Shown in pieces: positions 23,312 through 31,714 of a DNA stretch of 64,000 nt (position 1 is its first letter; each line of letters opens with the position of its first letter). The stretch spans positions 248,001-312,000 of the forward strand of contig NZ_FRXO01000001.1 in NCBI RefSeq assembly GCF_900148505.1, read 5' to 3'. The notes beneath the pieces are model-generated. The model made no database searches and was not told the DNA's origin. It was given only the letters and a program-made list of their open reading frames with translations. Origin of the DNA: Pseudoxanthobacter soli DSM 19599. Lineage in GTDB: Bacteria; Pseudomonadota; Alphaproteobacteria; Rhizobiales; Segnochrobactraceae. Made by a program: the position numbers and the translations under genes.

Positions 23312-23830
23312 ATGTACGCGGGACGGGCGGTCGAAATCGGATCGAGCGGCGGCGAAACATCGCGCGGCAGCGCGCTGAAGCCGAGCTTCCTCGAAGCCGT
23401 GATGCTCGTCGAGCGGGTTCACCGCCGGTTCCTCGACGTGGTGAAGGACGAACTGGAGCGCCTGCGGCGCGCCGACGTGAACAGTGTGCAGGCGGTGCTC
23501 CTGTACAATATCGGCGATTCCGAACTGAGCGCCGGCGAGCTGAAGAGCCGCGGCTACTATCTCGGCTCGAACGTCTCGTACAACATCAAGAAGCTGACCG
23601 AAGCCGGTTTCATCGTTCAGGAAAGATCGCTTCAGGACCGGCGCTCGATCCGCATCCGGCTGACCGAGAGTGGGCGCGCGGTGGCGGCGATCGTCGCCAA
23701 TCTCTACGAGCGCAACGCCCGCACGCTGAGCGAAGTCGGGGTGCTCGACGTCGCGGACCTGCGCCAGATGACGACGGCGCTTCAGCGGCTCGACCGCTTC
23801 TGGGACGACCAGATCCGCTACCGGATGTGA
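23312..23830 (+). CDS. ldtR: MarR-family regulator LdtR
   Basis: 172 residues, MarR-type winged helix. The N-terminal helix region is LEAVMLVERVHRRFLDVVKDE, the recognition helix region is YYLGSNVSYNIKKLTEAGFI and the wing is QERSLQDRRSIRIRLTESG. In Liberibacter and Sinorhizobium the homologue LdtR activates the L,D-transpeptidase gene ldtP and osmotic-stress tolerance. Here the next gene on the same strand, 421 bp downstream, is exactly such an L,D-transpeptidase, which supports the name. The start MYAGRAVEIGSS is retained; the first about 20 residues are variable. Confidence 0.88.
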   Translation: MYAGRAVEIGSSGGETSRGSALKPSFLEAVMLVERVHRRFLDVVKDELERLRRADVNSVQAVLLYNIGDSELSAGELKSRGYYLGSNVSYNIKKLTEAGFIVQERSLQDRRSIRIRLTESGRAVAAIVANLYERNARTLSEVGVLDVADLRQMTTALQRLDRFWDDQIRYRM

Positions 23831-24251
23831 GGCTGCCGGCCGGGGTGGCGGCGCACTGATGCAGCCGCGCATCACTCACGGCGAATTGCGCCCGTTTCCG
23901 CCGATTGAGGCGCGACCAAGGCGTAAAACCATCAAGGCGCCACAGTGTCATGAAACCAGAAAGGCCGGTGAGGGGTTCGATCTTGCGGCCGCTTTGACGG
24001 TCGGAAATCTCGGTCCTCCGATGCTTTCACGGGTGAAGCGTCGCGGTCGCGATCCGGTGTGATTTTGCCGGCCGCGGCAGGGACGTTTCGGAATTGTCTG
24101 GGCCAGAAAGGCCTGTGGCCGGCGGGTGACGGTCGCGGGTGGAACCGGGCGCCGTCCGCGGACCTTTCATTGTTTCGTTAACCATCCTCATGGTACGGAA
24201 CGGCAGGAATTTCGCGGTCGGGCTGCAGGATCGATCGACGGGAGTTGGAGC
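23831..24251. other. 421-bp ldtR-ldtP intergenic region
   Basis: No gene. It is the probable ldtP control region. The stretch 24160-24190 is locally AT-rich and contains TTAACCAT (marked separately). The LdtR operator should lie here, but I could not pick a specific palindrome. Confidence 0.5.
24178..24185 (+). promoter_or_regulatory. Candidate CtrA half-site upstream of ldtP
   Basis: TTAACCAT at 24178-24185 is the half-site form described for the alphaproteobacterial cell-cycle regulator CtrA. It is 67 bp before the ldtP start. An 8-mer can occur by chance, though less easily in DNA this GC-rich. Confidence 0.35.
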
Positions 24252-25841
24252 ATGATCAAGGATAGCGCAGTTGCGCGAGGCTCTGTTCGGCTGGCGCAGC
24301 GTCTGCGTTCTCTGGTGAGCGGCGAGCGGACCGGCGTCGAGAGCGACGCCCCCGCCTCCGTGTCCCGCCGCAACATGTTGACGCTGATGGGCGGCGGCGC
24401 CGTCGGCGCGTTCGTGACCGGTCCGGCCATGGCGCAGTCGGCCTACGAAGCGGCGATGAGCTCCGGCTCGGGCGCCGAGTGGGCCGACAAGTTCGACGCG
24501 CCGATGCCGAGCCTTCAGTCGGTGAAATCGAACCGGCCGACCTTCTCGCCCCAGAGCGCGGCCTATACCGAGCAGGCGATCCAGGCCTATACCGCCATCG
24601 TCCAGAAGGGCGGATGGCCGACGCTGCCGACGAACATGAACCGCCTCAAGGTCGGTTCGCGCGGACCGAACGTCGTCACCCTGCGCCAGCGTCTGCTGGT
24701 GACGGGCGATCTCGTGCAGAACAGCGGCCGGCAGGACACGTTCGATTCCTATGTCGACGCCGCGGTGCGCCGCTTCCAGATCCGCAACGGCCTTCAGCCG
24801 GACGGCGTGGTCGGCGGCTCCACTCTCAAGGCGCTCAACGTGCCGGCCGACGTGCGGCTTCAGCAGCTTCAGGTCAACCTCGTGCGCCTCAAGGCGATGT
24901 CGGGCGACCTCGGCCAGCGCTACGTGATGGTGAACATTCCGGGCGCGGAGATCGAGGCGGTGGAGAACGGCCTCGTCGCCTCCCGCCACCTCGCCGTCGT
25001 GGGCAAGATCGACCGTCAGAGCCCGATCCTGACCTCCAAGATCAGCCAGATCAACTTCAACCCCTATTGGCACGTGCCGGTCTCGATCATCCGCAAGGAT
25101 CTGATCCCGAAGATGCAGGCCGATCCGAACTACCTGACCCGCAACAAGATCCACATCTACGACGGCAAGGGTCGCGAGCTGCAGGCGACCGACATCGACT
25201 GGAACACCAACGACGCGGTGAACTACCAGTTCCGTCAGGAGCCGGGTCTCGACAATTCCATGGGTTCGGTGAAGATCAACTTCGCCAACCCCTATTCGGT
25301 CTACATGCACGACACGCCGTCCAAGAGCCTGTTCGGCCAGGATGCGCGGTTCCATTCGTCGGGCTGCGTGCGCGTGCAGAACGTGCGCCAGCTGATCGGC
25401 TGGCTTTTGAAGACCAACCCGGAATGGCCGGAGCAGAAGATCGACCAGGTGATCCGCGACGGCACCCGCGTCGACGCGCAGGTCAAGCCGCCCGTGCCGC
25501 TGTACTTCACCTATGTGACGGCGTGGGCGACCCCAGAAGGCGTGGTCAATTTCCGCTCCGACATCTACATGCGTGACGGCCTCGGCACCGTGACCATCAC
25601 CGACGGCGACGTGCCGCCGGACCAGACGGCGAGCGCCGCGGCGCCGACCACCCAGCAGAGCGCTTCGGCCGCGCCGGCCTATTCGCAGGCCCCGGCCCAG
25701 ACGGCGCCGACCCAGGTCACCACCACGGAGACCTTCGGCGGCACGCAGCCGAGCGCCGGGTTCCAGGGCAACAGCTCGTCCTTCGCCGGCTATAAGCCGA
25801 GTCCCGCCTATGGCGACGGCGGCGCGGGTCAGGCCTACTGA
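24252..25841 (+). CDS. ldtP: L,D-transpeptidase with peptidoglycan-binding domain
   Basis: 529 residues. The N-terminus has a twin-arginine-like signal (SRRNMLTLMGGG, R39-R40, hydrophobic core to about 58, cleavage near AMAQ). A PG_binding_1 domain covers about 135-197 (GPNVVTLRQRLLVTG). The YkuD-type catalytic domain (about 222-385) has H353 (YMHDTP) and the HSSGCVRV motif with H368 and nucleophile C372. A Gln/Ala/Pro-rich tail follows from about 450. It forms 3-3 cross-links in peptidoglycan or attaches proteins to it, in the periplasm. The ATG at 24252 follows GGAG. Expected to be activated by LdtR. A strong terminator follows, so it is monocistronic. Confidence 0.93.
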   Translation: MIKDSAVARGSVRLAQRLRSLVSGERTGVESDAPASVSRRNMLTLMGGGAVGAFVTGPAMAQSAYEAAMSSGSGAEWADKFDAPMPSLQSVKSNRPTFSPQSAAYTEQAIQAYTAIVQKGGWPTLPTNMNRLKVGSRGPNVVTLRQRLLVTGDLVQNSGRQDTFDSYVDAAVRRFQIRNGLQPDGVVGGSTLKALNVPADVRLQQLQVNLVRLKAMSGDLGQRYVMVNIPGAEIEAVENGLVASRHLAVVGKIDRQSPILTSKISQINFNPYWHVPVSIIRKDLIPKMQADPNYLTRNKIHIYDGKGRELQATDIDWNTNDAVNYQFRQEPGLDNSMGSVKINFANPYSVYMHDTPSKSLFGQDARFHSSGCVRVQNVRQLIGWLLKTNPEWPEQKIDQVIRDGTRVDAQVKPPVPLYFTYVTAWATPEGVVNFRSDIYMRDGLGTVTITDGDVPPDQTASAAAPTTQQSASAAPAYSQAPAQTAPTQVTTTETFGGTQPSAGFQGNSSSFAGYKPSPAYGDGGAGQAY

Positions 25842-25874
25842 TCCGCGAACGACGGGCCTTTCCGGTTCGAACAG

Positions 25875-25908
25875 AAAAGGCCGGGTGCCTCGCGCACCCG
25901 GCCTTTTT
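25875..25908 (+). terminator. Rho-independent terminator of ldtP
   Basis: AAAAGGCCGGGTGC at 25875-25888 pairs perfectly with GCACCCGGCCTTTTT (25894-25908). A five-T run and TTTC follow on the plus strand. It lies 33 bp beyond the ldtP stop and also faces the thiL 3' end. Confidence 0.93.
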
Positions 25909-26039
25909 CATTTCCGAAGACAGAGATGCGCCGGCTGGGATGTCCGGGGCTTATGACGCGCCGAGAGTCGTGACGCGCCGGACCTGTTGAAGCGCCGGGA
26001 TTTGCCGACGATCGGACGGAAAGGATGGTCTGACAGCGC

Positions 26040-27032
26040 TCAGAAGTGCTCGTAGCGGCCGAGCCCGAGCGGCAGCGGGCGCCCGCCGGCATCGACCACC
26101 GTGACGGCCGCCGGACCCGGACCGATCTCGCCGATCCCGGCGACGGCGATGCCGGCCCGGGCGAGGCTCGCCGTGAAACCGGCGGCGCTGTCGGGCGGGA
26201 CGGCGCAGAGGATTTCGTAGTCGTCGCCGCCGCCGAGGGCGGTTCCGATCAGGGCCGGATCGGCGGCAAGCATCCGCGCGGCCCCCGGCGAGAGCGGAAC
26301 GCGTTCGGCGTGCACCCGCGCCGAGACGCCGGCCGCGCGGCACATGCGGCCGAGATCGCCGACGAGGCCGTCGGAGATGTCCATCGCCGCCGAGGCGAAA
26401 CCGCACACGGCGGCCGCCGCGGCGCTGCGCGGGCGCGGCAGCAGATAGCGGTCGTGGAGGTGCGCGATGTCGGCCGGATCGAGGCCGCAACGGCCGGCCG
26501 CCGCAGGATCGCGGCGCAGGTGAAGGCCGAGGGCGGCGTCGCCGATGGTGCCGGTCACGAACAGCCGGTCACCGGGCCGCGCGCCGCCGCGGCGCACGGC
26601 GGCCTCGCGCGGGACCGAGCCGAAGCAGGTGACGGAAACCACGAGCCCGCCGGGCGAGCGGATGGTGTCGCCGCCGAGGAGGGGGCAGGCGAACTCGGCC
26701 TGATCGGCCGCGAGTCCGCCGACGAAATCGGCGAGCCAGTGCTCGGTCCAGTCGGACGGGAGCGCAAGCGTCAGCAGGTAGCCGCGCGGCACGGCACCCT
26801 TCGCGGCAATGTCCGACAGGTTGACCCGCAGCGCCTTGCGGGCGATTGCGGCGGGCGGATCGTCGGCGAAGAAGTGAATGCCGGCGGCGATGGCGTCCGT
26901 CGTCACCACGAGGTCGTGGTCCGGATCGGCGGCGATAACCGCCGCGTCGTCCGTCAGCCCCGCCGCGCCGGGATCGGTGGCGAGCGGCGCGAGATAGCGC
27001 GCGATCAGGTCGTCTTCACCGGGACGTGTCAC
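26040..27032 (-). CDS. thiL: Thiamine-monophosphate kinase
   Basis: 330 residues. The N-terminal GEDDLIARYLAPL and the metal/ATP motifs DDAAVI, TTDAIAAGIHF and LSDIAAKGA are followed by the PurM/AIR-synthase-type C-terminal half with GTIGDAALGL, MDISDGLVGDLGRM and GGGDDYEILCAV. It phosphorylates thiamine monophosphate to the active cofactor. The start is a GTG at 27032 (VTRPGEDDLI); an upstream ATG in frame lies inside nusB and would add 64 non-homologous residues. It is third in the ribH-nusB-thiL operon. Confidence 0.95.
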   Translation of the reverse strand: MTRPGEDDLIARYLAPLATDPGAAGLTDDAAVIAADPDHDLVVTTDAIAAGIHFFADDPPAAIARKALRVNLSDIAAKGAVPRGYLLTLALPSDWTEHWLADFVGGLAADQAEFACPLLGGDTIRSPGGLVVSVTCFGSVPREAAVRRGGARPGDRLFVTGTIGDAALGLHLRRDPAAAGRCGLDPADIAHLHDRYLLPRPRSAAAAAVCGFASAAMDISDGLVGDLGRMCRAAGVSARVHAERVPLSPGAARMLAADPALIGTALGGGDDYEILCAVPPDSAAGFTASLARAGIAVAGIGEIGPGPAAVTVVDAGGRPLPLGLGRYEHF

Positions 27033-27099
27033 AGGAGAGGCTCCCGGTTCGCCGGGGCCGCGGCGGATCGACGAGCGGTCCGCCGGCCGGCCGCCGCGC

Positions 27100-27618
27100 T
27101 CAGGCCTTGCCGGCGGTGGGCGCCGCGAACTCGGCCGGGCGCAACTCGTGGGCGATGCGGTCGAGCACGCCGTTGACGATACGCGGCTCGTCTTCCTCGA
27201 AGAAGGCGCGGGCGACCTCGACATATTCGGTGATGACGACGCGGGCGGGCACGTCCGCCCGGCGGATCAGTTCGTAGACGCCGGCGCGCAGGGTGGCGCG
27301 GAGGATGGAATCGACCCGCCGCAGCGGCCAGCCGTCCATCAGCGTGCTGTGGATCATCGGATCGATGACGCGCTGCTCGGCGACCACGCCGGACATCAGG
27401 TCGCGGAACCAGGCGGCGTCGGCGTCGCGATATTGCTCGCCGTCGATTTCCTTGCCGAGACGGAACAGCTCGAACTCCGCGACAACGTCGGCCAGATCCG
27501 TGCCGGCGATCTCCATCTGGTAGAGCGCCTGCACGGCCGCGAGCCTTGCGAGGCTGCGCTGGTTGGCCGGTTTCTGTTCCCGGGGAACGGGGCGTGCCGG
27601 TTCGGACATCTGCGTCAT
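27100..27618 (-). CDS. nusB: Transcription antitermination factor NusB
   Basis: 172 residues. An all-helical protein with [17 protein letters not shown]-type helix 1 (here [13 protein letters not shown]), the central helix [17 protein letters not shown] and the family ending [20 protein letters not shown] with [10 protein letters not shown]. NusB with NusE (S10) binds boxA RNA for antitermination of rRNA operons. The ATG at 27618 overlaps the ribH stop (ATGA), which favours this start over the ATG at 27609. The gene pair ribH-nusB is conserved widely. Confidence 0.97.
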   Translation of the reverse strand: MTQMSEPARPVPREQKPANQRSLARLAAVQALYQMEIAGTDLADVVAEFELFRLGKEIDGEQYRDADAAWFRDLMSGVVAEQRVIDPMIHSTLMDGWPLRRVDSILRATLRAGVYELIRRADVPARVVITEYVEVARAFFEEDEPRIVNGVLDRIAHELRPAEFAAPTAGKA

Positions 27619-28070
27619 ACTCCGAAGCGGTTCTTGTGCTCGATCATGGCCAGCGCGGCCTTGGCGGCGAAGCCGCCCTTGTCCTTGCGGTCGACGCGGG
27701 CACGTGCCCAGGCCTGCTCGTCGTTCTCGACGGTCAGAATGCCGTTGCCGAGCGCGAGAGCGCCGTCGACCGTGAGGGTCATCAGCGCGCGGGCGGATTC
27801 GTTGGCGACGATGTCGTAGTGGGTGGTCTCGCCGCGGATGACGCAGCCGAGCGCGACGAAGCCGTCATAGTCCACGTCGCCGAGTTCCATCGCGACCAGC
27901 GCCATGGAGAGCGCGGCGGGGATTTCGAGCACGCCCGGGACCGAGATCCGCTCGTAGGTCGCCCCGGCCTCGTCGAGCGCACGGATCGCCCCTTCGACGA
28001 GCGCGTCGGCGATGTCGTCGTAGAAGCGGGCCTCGATGATGAGAACGTGAGGTGCTGAATCGTCGGCCAT
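27615..28070 (-). CDS. ribH: 6,7-dimethyl-8-ribityllumazine synthase
   Basis: 151 residues. Core motifs: [19 protein letters not shown], the substrate loop [29 protein letters not shown] and [15 protein letters not shown]. It condenses the pyrimidinedione from RibA/RibD with dihydroxybutanone phosphate to give lumazine, which RibE turns into riboflavin. The ATG at 28070 (MADDSAPHV) matches the family; an upstream ATG would add a basic leader of 21 residues. It is first gene of ribH-nusB-thiL, about 1.2 kb from ribD-ribE on the same strand. Confidence 0.97.
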   Translation of the reverse strand: MADDSAPHVLIIEARFYDDIADALVEGAIRALDEAGATYERISVPGVLEIPAALSMALVAMELGDVDYDGFVALGCVIRGETTHYDIVANESARALMTLTVDGALALGNGILTVENDEQAWARARVDRKDKGGFAAKAALAMIEHKNRFGV

Positions 28071-28395
28071 GGATCTGATCCTCCGGGGGCGCGCCGTCCG
28101 GTGACCGGCGACGCCGCGCGCGAGACGAACCACGACGGGAGCCTTTTGTCCAGCCGATCCGTGCCCCGGAGCCCGGCTCGGGGTGAGGAGCCGCCATGCA
28201 TCGGCCGGCCCCTCGCGGTGGTTTGCCGGGCATCGCGCCGGCAGTCGATCCGGCCAGCGGATGTGGACCCGACGTTACCAAGAATTCACAATTTTTGACA
28301 TGGACGGATAAAGGGCGAGGTCTATGGTTTGGCGGCGCACCGGTTCGATGCACAGGCCGGTGCGGCCAGAATTCTCGATTTGGAAAGACGTCGAT
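28071..28395. other. 325-bp divergent region ribH / exported protein
   Basis: No gene. Promoters for ribH (minus) and the gene at 28396 (plus) must lie here. A TTGACA hexamer stands at 28295-28300 in an AT-rich patch, but no good -10 box is at the right distance. No FMN riboswitch pattern was seen before ribH. Confidence 0.45.
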
Positions 28396-29001
28396 ATGAT
28401 GTTCCGGAAATCGTCCAAGAAGTTCGCCACGCTGGCCGCCGCCGGCCTGATCGCCGCTTCGCTCGGTGGCGCCGCGCTCGTCGCGCTCCCGGCCGCCGCC
28501 CAGCCGCTCGCGGCCGATGCCGACGTCCAGGTCACCACCCTGAAGGCGACCGTCGAGGCCATCGATGCCAAGACCCGCCAGGTGACGCTGAAGGGGCCGG
28601 ACGGCAACCTCGCCACGGTGAAGGCCGGCGACGCGGTGAAGAACTTCAACCAGATCGCCGTCGGTGACACCGTCACCATCACCCGCACCGACGCCCTTGT
28701 CGCCGACATCGCCAAGCCGGCCAAGGGCGCCGGGCCGAGCGTCTCGGTGACGCAGATCGCCGGCAAGGCCGCTCCCGGCCAGAAGCCCAGCGCCGGGCTC
28801 GTGGACGCGATCACCGTGACTGGCGAGATCGTGCGGCTCGACGCCAAGGCCCACACCGCCACCATCAAGGGTCCGGAAGGCCGCCTCTATACCCTGAGCG
28901 CCGTGCAGCAGAAGCACCAGGAGAAGCTCGCCAAGGTGAAGGTGGGCGACCTCATCCAGGTGACGTTCCTGCAGTCGATCGCGGTCTCCGTCACGAAGTG
29001 A
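28396..29001 (+). CDS. Exported protein with two DUF5666-like repeats
   Basis: 201 residues. The signal peptide runs KKFATLAAAGLIAASLGGAA with cleavage after about AAAQ. The mature protein contains two related beta-rich repeats: KATVEAIDAKTRQVTLKGPD (about residues 48-67, continuing to VGDTVTI) and GEIVRLDAKAHTATIKGPEG (about 149-168, continuing to VGDLIQVTF). The pattern (V.aID...tvtLKgPdG.....VGD.v.V) resembles the DUF5666 OB-like fold of exported proteins. Function unknown. ATG 28396 or the directly following ATG 28399 may be used. It interrupts the otherwise continuous riboflavin gene region. Confidence 0.75.
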   Translation: MMFRKSSKKFATLAAAGLIAASLGGAALVALPAAAQPLAADADVQVTTLKATVEAIDAKTRQVTLKGPDGNLATVKAGDAVKNFNQIAVGDTVTITRTDALVADIAKPAKGAGPSVSVTQIAGKAAPGQKPSAGLVDAITVTGEIVRLDAKAHTATIKGPEGRLYTLSAVQQKHQEKLAKVKVGDLIQVTFLQSIAVSVTK

Positions 29002-29010
29002 CGGCGTCTA

Positions 29011-29061
29011 GAGCGCTTTCCGATCTGATGGAATCATCAGATCGACAAGAAATCGCTCCAG
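29011..29061 (+). repeat. Interspersed palindromic repeat GAGCGCTTTCC, copy A
   Basis: The 51-bp element begins GAGCGCTTTCC and ends ATCGCTCCAG, with an internal 9-bp inverted repeat GATCTGATG / CATCAGATC at 29022-29043. A second copy at 54417-54467 is nearly identical, and a diverged inverted copy lies at 63001-63048. It stands directly behind the stop of the exported-protein gene. Confidence 0.85.
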
Positions 29062-29073
29062 ATTCAAAAGCAT

Positions 29074-29122
29074 GAGCATATCCTTATCGTTCAGATCGAT
29101 CCGATCTGAACGGGATATGCTC
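29074..29122. repeat. Large nested palindrome GAGCATATCC
   Basis: The outer arms GAGCATATCC (29074-29083) and GGATATGCTC (29113-29122) are perfectly inverted. Nested arms CGTTCAGATCG (29088-29098) and CGATCTGAACG (29102-29112) are also perfect, with a 3-nt loop; a 4-nt TTAT bulge separates the outer and inner arms on one side. Together this is a 21-bp stem. From memory, elements with this text are frequent between genes in Rhizobiales. It lies beside the 29011 repeat. Confidence 0.85.
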
Positions 29123-29194
29123 CAGCCCGGCGGGCGAGGGCGCTTTCCGGCCGGATCGCGCCGCCTGACCGGCTTCATTGTGCCCGAGAACGAG

Positions 29195-29228
29195 AAAACC
29201 CCGCCGTGCTGCCGCACGGCGGGGTTTT
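29195..29228. terminator. Bidirectional rho-independent terminator
   Basis: AAAACCCCGCCGTGC at 29195-29209 pairs perfectly with GCACGGCGGGGTTTT at 29214-29228 around a 4-nt loop. T-runs in both directions. It separates the exported-protein gene (+) from ribE (-). Confidence 0.93.
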
Positions 29229-29263
29229 CGATTCACAGTCGGCCCTTTGGATGAGCGCGCCGG

Positions 29264-29878
29264 TCAGGCGGCGGCCGCAGCCTCCTGAAGGCGGGCGACG
29301 TAGCGCGCCATCTGGTCGACCTCGATATTGATGCGGTCCGACGGCGCCGTCTCGTCCCAGTTCGTCACCGCGAGAGTGTGCGGGATGAGCAGCACCGAGA
29401 AATCGTTGCCATCGACCGTGTTCACCGTCAGCGACGTGCCGTTGAGGCAGACGGAGCCCTTCACGGCGACGAAGCGGGCGAGTTCCGGCGCGGTGCGGAA
29501 GGTGAAGCGGGTGGTCTCGCCGATATCCTCCCGCGCGACCACGGTCGCAAGGCCGTCGACGTGCCCGGAGACGAGGTGGCCGCCGAGTTCGTCGCCGATC
29601 TTGAGCGCGCGTTCCAGATTGATCCGGCGGCCGGGCTGCCAGCCATCGACGGTGGTGACGGCGAGCGTCTCGGGACCGGCATCGAAGGCGATCTCGGTGA
29701 GGCCGTCGGCGCGCGGCGCGCGGGACACCACCGTCAGGCAGACGCCGTCGCAGGCGATCGAGGCGCCGATGTCGATGGTTTCGGCCTCATAGCGGCTCAG
29801 AACCACCAGTCGCTTGACCACGTTGTCGGCCGCCGCCTCGGCGAGTTCGCCGACATCGGTGACAATTCCCGTGAACAT
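29264..29878 (-). CDS. ribE: Riboflavin synthase alpha subunit
   Basis: 204 residues. It has the duplicated lumazine-binding barrel: the first repeat begins MFTGIVTDVG and includes SIACDGVCLTVV, the second includes GHLVSGHVDGLATV and VKGSVCLNGTSLTVN. It dismutates two lumazine molecules to riboflavin. The ATG at 29878 shares its A with the ribD stop (TGATG), so the two are coupled. The family start MFTGIV is unambiguous, and the longer open frame upstream is a shadow of ribD. A 3' Ala-rich tail (EAAAAA) is unremarkable. Confidence 0.97.
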   Translation of the reverse strand: MFTGIVTDVGELAEAAADNVVKRLVVLSRYEAETIDIGASIACDGVCLTVVSRAPRADGLTEIAFDAGPETLAVTTVDGWQPGRRINLERALKIGDELGGHLVSGHVDGLATVVAREDIGETTRFTFRTAPELARFVAVKGSVCLNGTSLTVNTVDGNDFSVLLIPHTLAVTNWDETAPSDRINIEVDQMARYVARLQEAAAAA

Positions 29879-31005
29879 CAGCTGCGCTCCTTGCGCCAGA
29901 ACCGGAGGACGCGATCGACGCCGAGGCGCCGGTCGCCGATCTGGACGAATCGCGGGTCTTCCGGCACGGCCTCCGGCGGCTTGCCGGAGAAGGCGGGGAT
30001 GCCGCCGGCCCCGATGGCCATCGGCGAGACGTCGAAGATCATTTCGTCGATCAGATCGGCATCGAGCAGCGCGTTTGCAACCCGCGGCCCGCCTTCGACG
30101 AGAACGGACGTGATGCCCTGCGCCGACACCGCCGCGAGCGCGGCGGGGAGCGAGACGCGGCCGCTGTCGTCCGCGTCGACCGGCAGCACGGTGACGCCCT
30201 TTTCCTGCCACGCCGCCACCAGCGCCGGATCGGTGCGGTGGGTGGTCACGATCCACAGCGGTGCGTCGCCGGCGGTGCGCACGAGCTTCGAATCGACCGG
30301 CAGACGTCCCGCGCTGTCGAGCACCACCCGCACCGGCGAGCGGTCGACGAGGCCGGGCAGCCGGCAGGTGAGGGACGGGTCGTCGCTCAACGCGGTGCCG
30401 ATGCCCACGAGGATGGCGTCGGTCGAGGTGCGCAGGCCGTGGACGTAATCGAGCGCCTCGGGCGAGGAGATCGCGATCTGGCCGGCGCCCTCGCGCCCGA
30501 CGAAGCCGTCGGACGACATTGCCATCTTCAGCCGGACGTGCGGGCGGCCGTCGCGCACCCGCCGGATATGGCCCGCGTGGTCGCGCGCGGCCTCCTCGGC
30601 GAGGATGCCGGTGACGACCTCGATGCCGGCCTCGCGCAGGATGGCGTGGCCCTGGCCCGCCACGAGCGGGTTCGGGTCCTCGATCGCCGTCACCACCCGC
30701 GCGACGCCGGCGTCACGGAGCGCGACGGCGCACGGGCCGGTACGGCCCTGATGGCTGCAGGGCTCCAGCGTGACGTAGGCGGTGGCGCCGCGGGCGGCGT
30801 CCCCGGCTTCGGCAAGGGCGAGGGGTTCGGCGTGGGGACGGCCGCCGGGCGCGGTCACGCCGCGGCCGATCACGGTCGGGCCGGCGCCGTCGTCGCGGGT
30901 GACGATCGCCCCGACCGAGGGGTTGGGCCAGGTGCGGCCGGCATTGCGGCGGCCGATGGAAAGCGCCGCCGCCATGAAGCGGCGATCGAGTTCAGGCGAT
31001 TTCAT
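29878..31005 (-). CDS. ribD: Bifunctional deaminase/reductase RibD
   Basis: 375 residues. The N-terminal deaminase has the zinc motifs PHAEPLAL and PCSHQGRTGPC (His plus two Cys), with TWPNPSVGAIV upstream. The C-terminal reductase (about 150-375) has LKMAMSSDGFVG, GIGTALSDDP and LVEGGPRVANALL. It performs the deamination and side-chain reduction steps of riboflavin synthesis. It lies upstream of ribE and overlaps it. A 237-bp gap to nrdR contains a small AT-rich patch with TAAAAG-G-CTTTTA (31118-31130), possibly part of its promoter. Confidence 0.97.
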   Translation of the reverse strand: MKSPELDRRFMAAALSIGRRNAGRTWPNPSVGAIVTRDDGAGPTVIGRGVTAPGGRPHAEPLALAEAGDAARGATAYVTLEPCSHQGRTGPCAVALRDAGVARVVTAIEDPNPLVAGQGHAILREAGIEVVTGILAEEAARDHAGHIRRVRDGRPHVRLKMAMSSDGFVGREGAGQIAISSPEALDYVHGLRTSTDAILVGIGTALSDDPSLTCRLPGLVDRSPVRVVLDSAGRLPVDSKLVRTAGDAPLWIVTTHRTDPALVAAWQEKGVTVLPVDADDSGRVSLPAALAAVSAQGITSVLVEGGPRVANALLDADLIDEMIFDVSPMAIGAGGIPAFSGKPPEAVPEDPRFVQIGDRRLGVDRVLRFWRKERS

Positions 31006-31242
31006 CGCGGCGTCGGCCCTCGTCCGGAACGCCCGCTTCCGCCGCGGCGGGGGCGTTCGAGTGTCTGGCGAGGCCGCTCGACGTGTCGGGGGGTCCGCCG
31101 AGTAAAAGCATGAAAACTAAAAGGCTTTTAATCTGCTTAAAACCGCCGAGAACAATAACCGGATCCCGTTGGAGGACCCGGCGCAGTCATTCCCGATTGT
31201 CGTCGGCTGGCAATACCAGCATGGCCTCATTCCGGCGGGGCG

Positions 31243-31704
31243 TCAATCGTCGCCCCGCGGAACGAACTCCTCAAGGAAGGCGCCGAAGTCCTTCGCTTCG
31301 CGGAAGTCGCGGTAAACGGACGCGAAGCGGACATAGGCGACATCGTCGACCGCCCGCAGCGCTTCCATCACCATCAGCCCGATCTGCTCGGAGGTGACCT
31401 CGTTTTCGCCGAGGCTTTCGAGCCGGCGCACCACGCCGGACACCATCTGCTCGACGCGTTCGGCATCGACCGGCCGCTTGCGCAGCGCGGTCAGGACCGA
31501 ACGCATCAGCTTCTCGCGGTCGAACGGCACGCGGCGGCCGGAGCGCTTCAGGACCGTGAGCTCGCGCAGCTGCACGCGCTCGAAGGTCGTGAAGCGTCCG
31601 CCGCAGGTGACGCACACCCGCCGGCGACGGATCGCGGCGCCATCCTCGCTGGGCCGCGAATCCTTCACCTGGGTGTCGTCACCGCCGCAATAGGGGCACC
31701 GCAT
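31243..31704 (-). CDS. nrdR: Transcriptional repressor NrdR
   Basis: 153 residues. The N-terminal zinc ribbon uses C3, C6, C31 and C34 ([14 protein letters not shown]). The ATP-cone domain follows (about 49-139, [19 protein letters not shown]) and the typical end is [17 protein letters not shown]. NrdR senses dATP/ATP and represses ribonucleotide reductase genes. It starts 10 bp after glyA on the same strand, so the two form a unit; the glyA-nrdR-rib order is common in the order. Confidence 0.98.
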   Translation of the reverse strand: MRCPYCGGDDTQVKDSRPSEDGAAIRRRRVCVTCGGRFTTFERVQLRELTVLKRSGRRVPFDREKLMRSVLTALRKRPVDAERVEQMVSGVVRRLESLGENEVTSEQIGLMVMEALRAVDDVAYVRFASVYRDFREAKDFGAFLEEFVPRGDD

Positions 31705-31714
31705 CGGATCTCCG

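Noticed and set aside
28295-28326. Sigma-70 promoter with TTGACA before the exported protein gene
   Set aside because: TTGACA at 28295-28300 is a perfect -35, but no -10-like hexamer lies at 16-18 nt; only TCTATG at 20 nt. Not supported well enough to call.
31006-31242. FMN riboswitch upstream of ribD
   Set aside because: The conserved FMN-element blocks (AGGGGCAGGGTGAAATTCC-like) are absent both here and before ribH.
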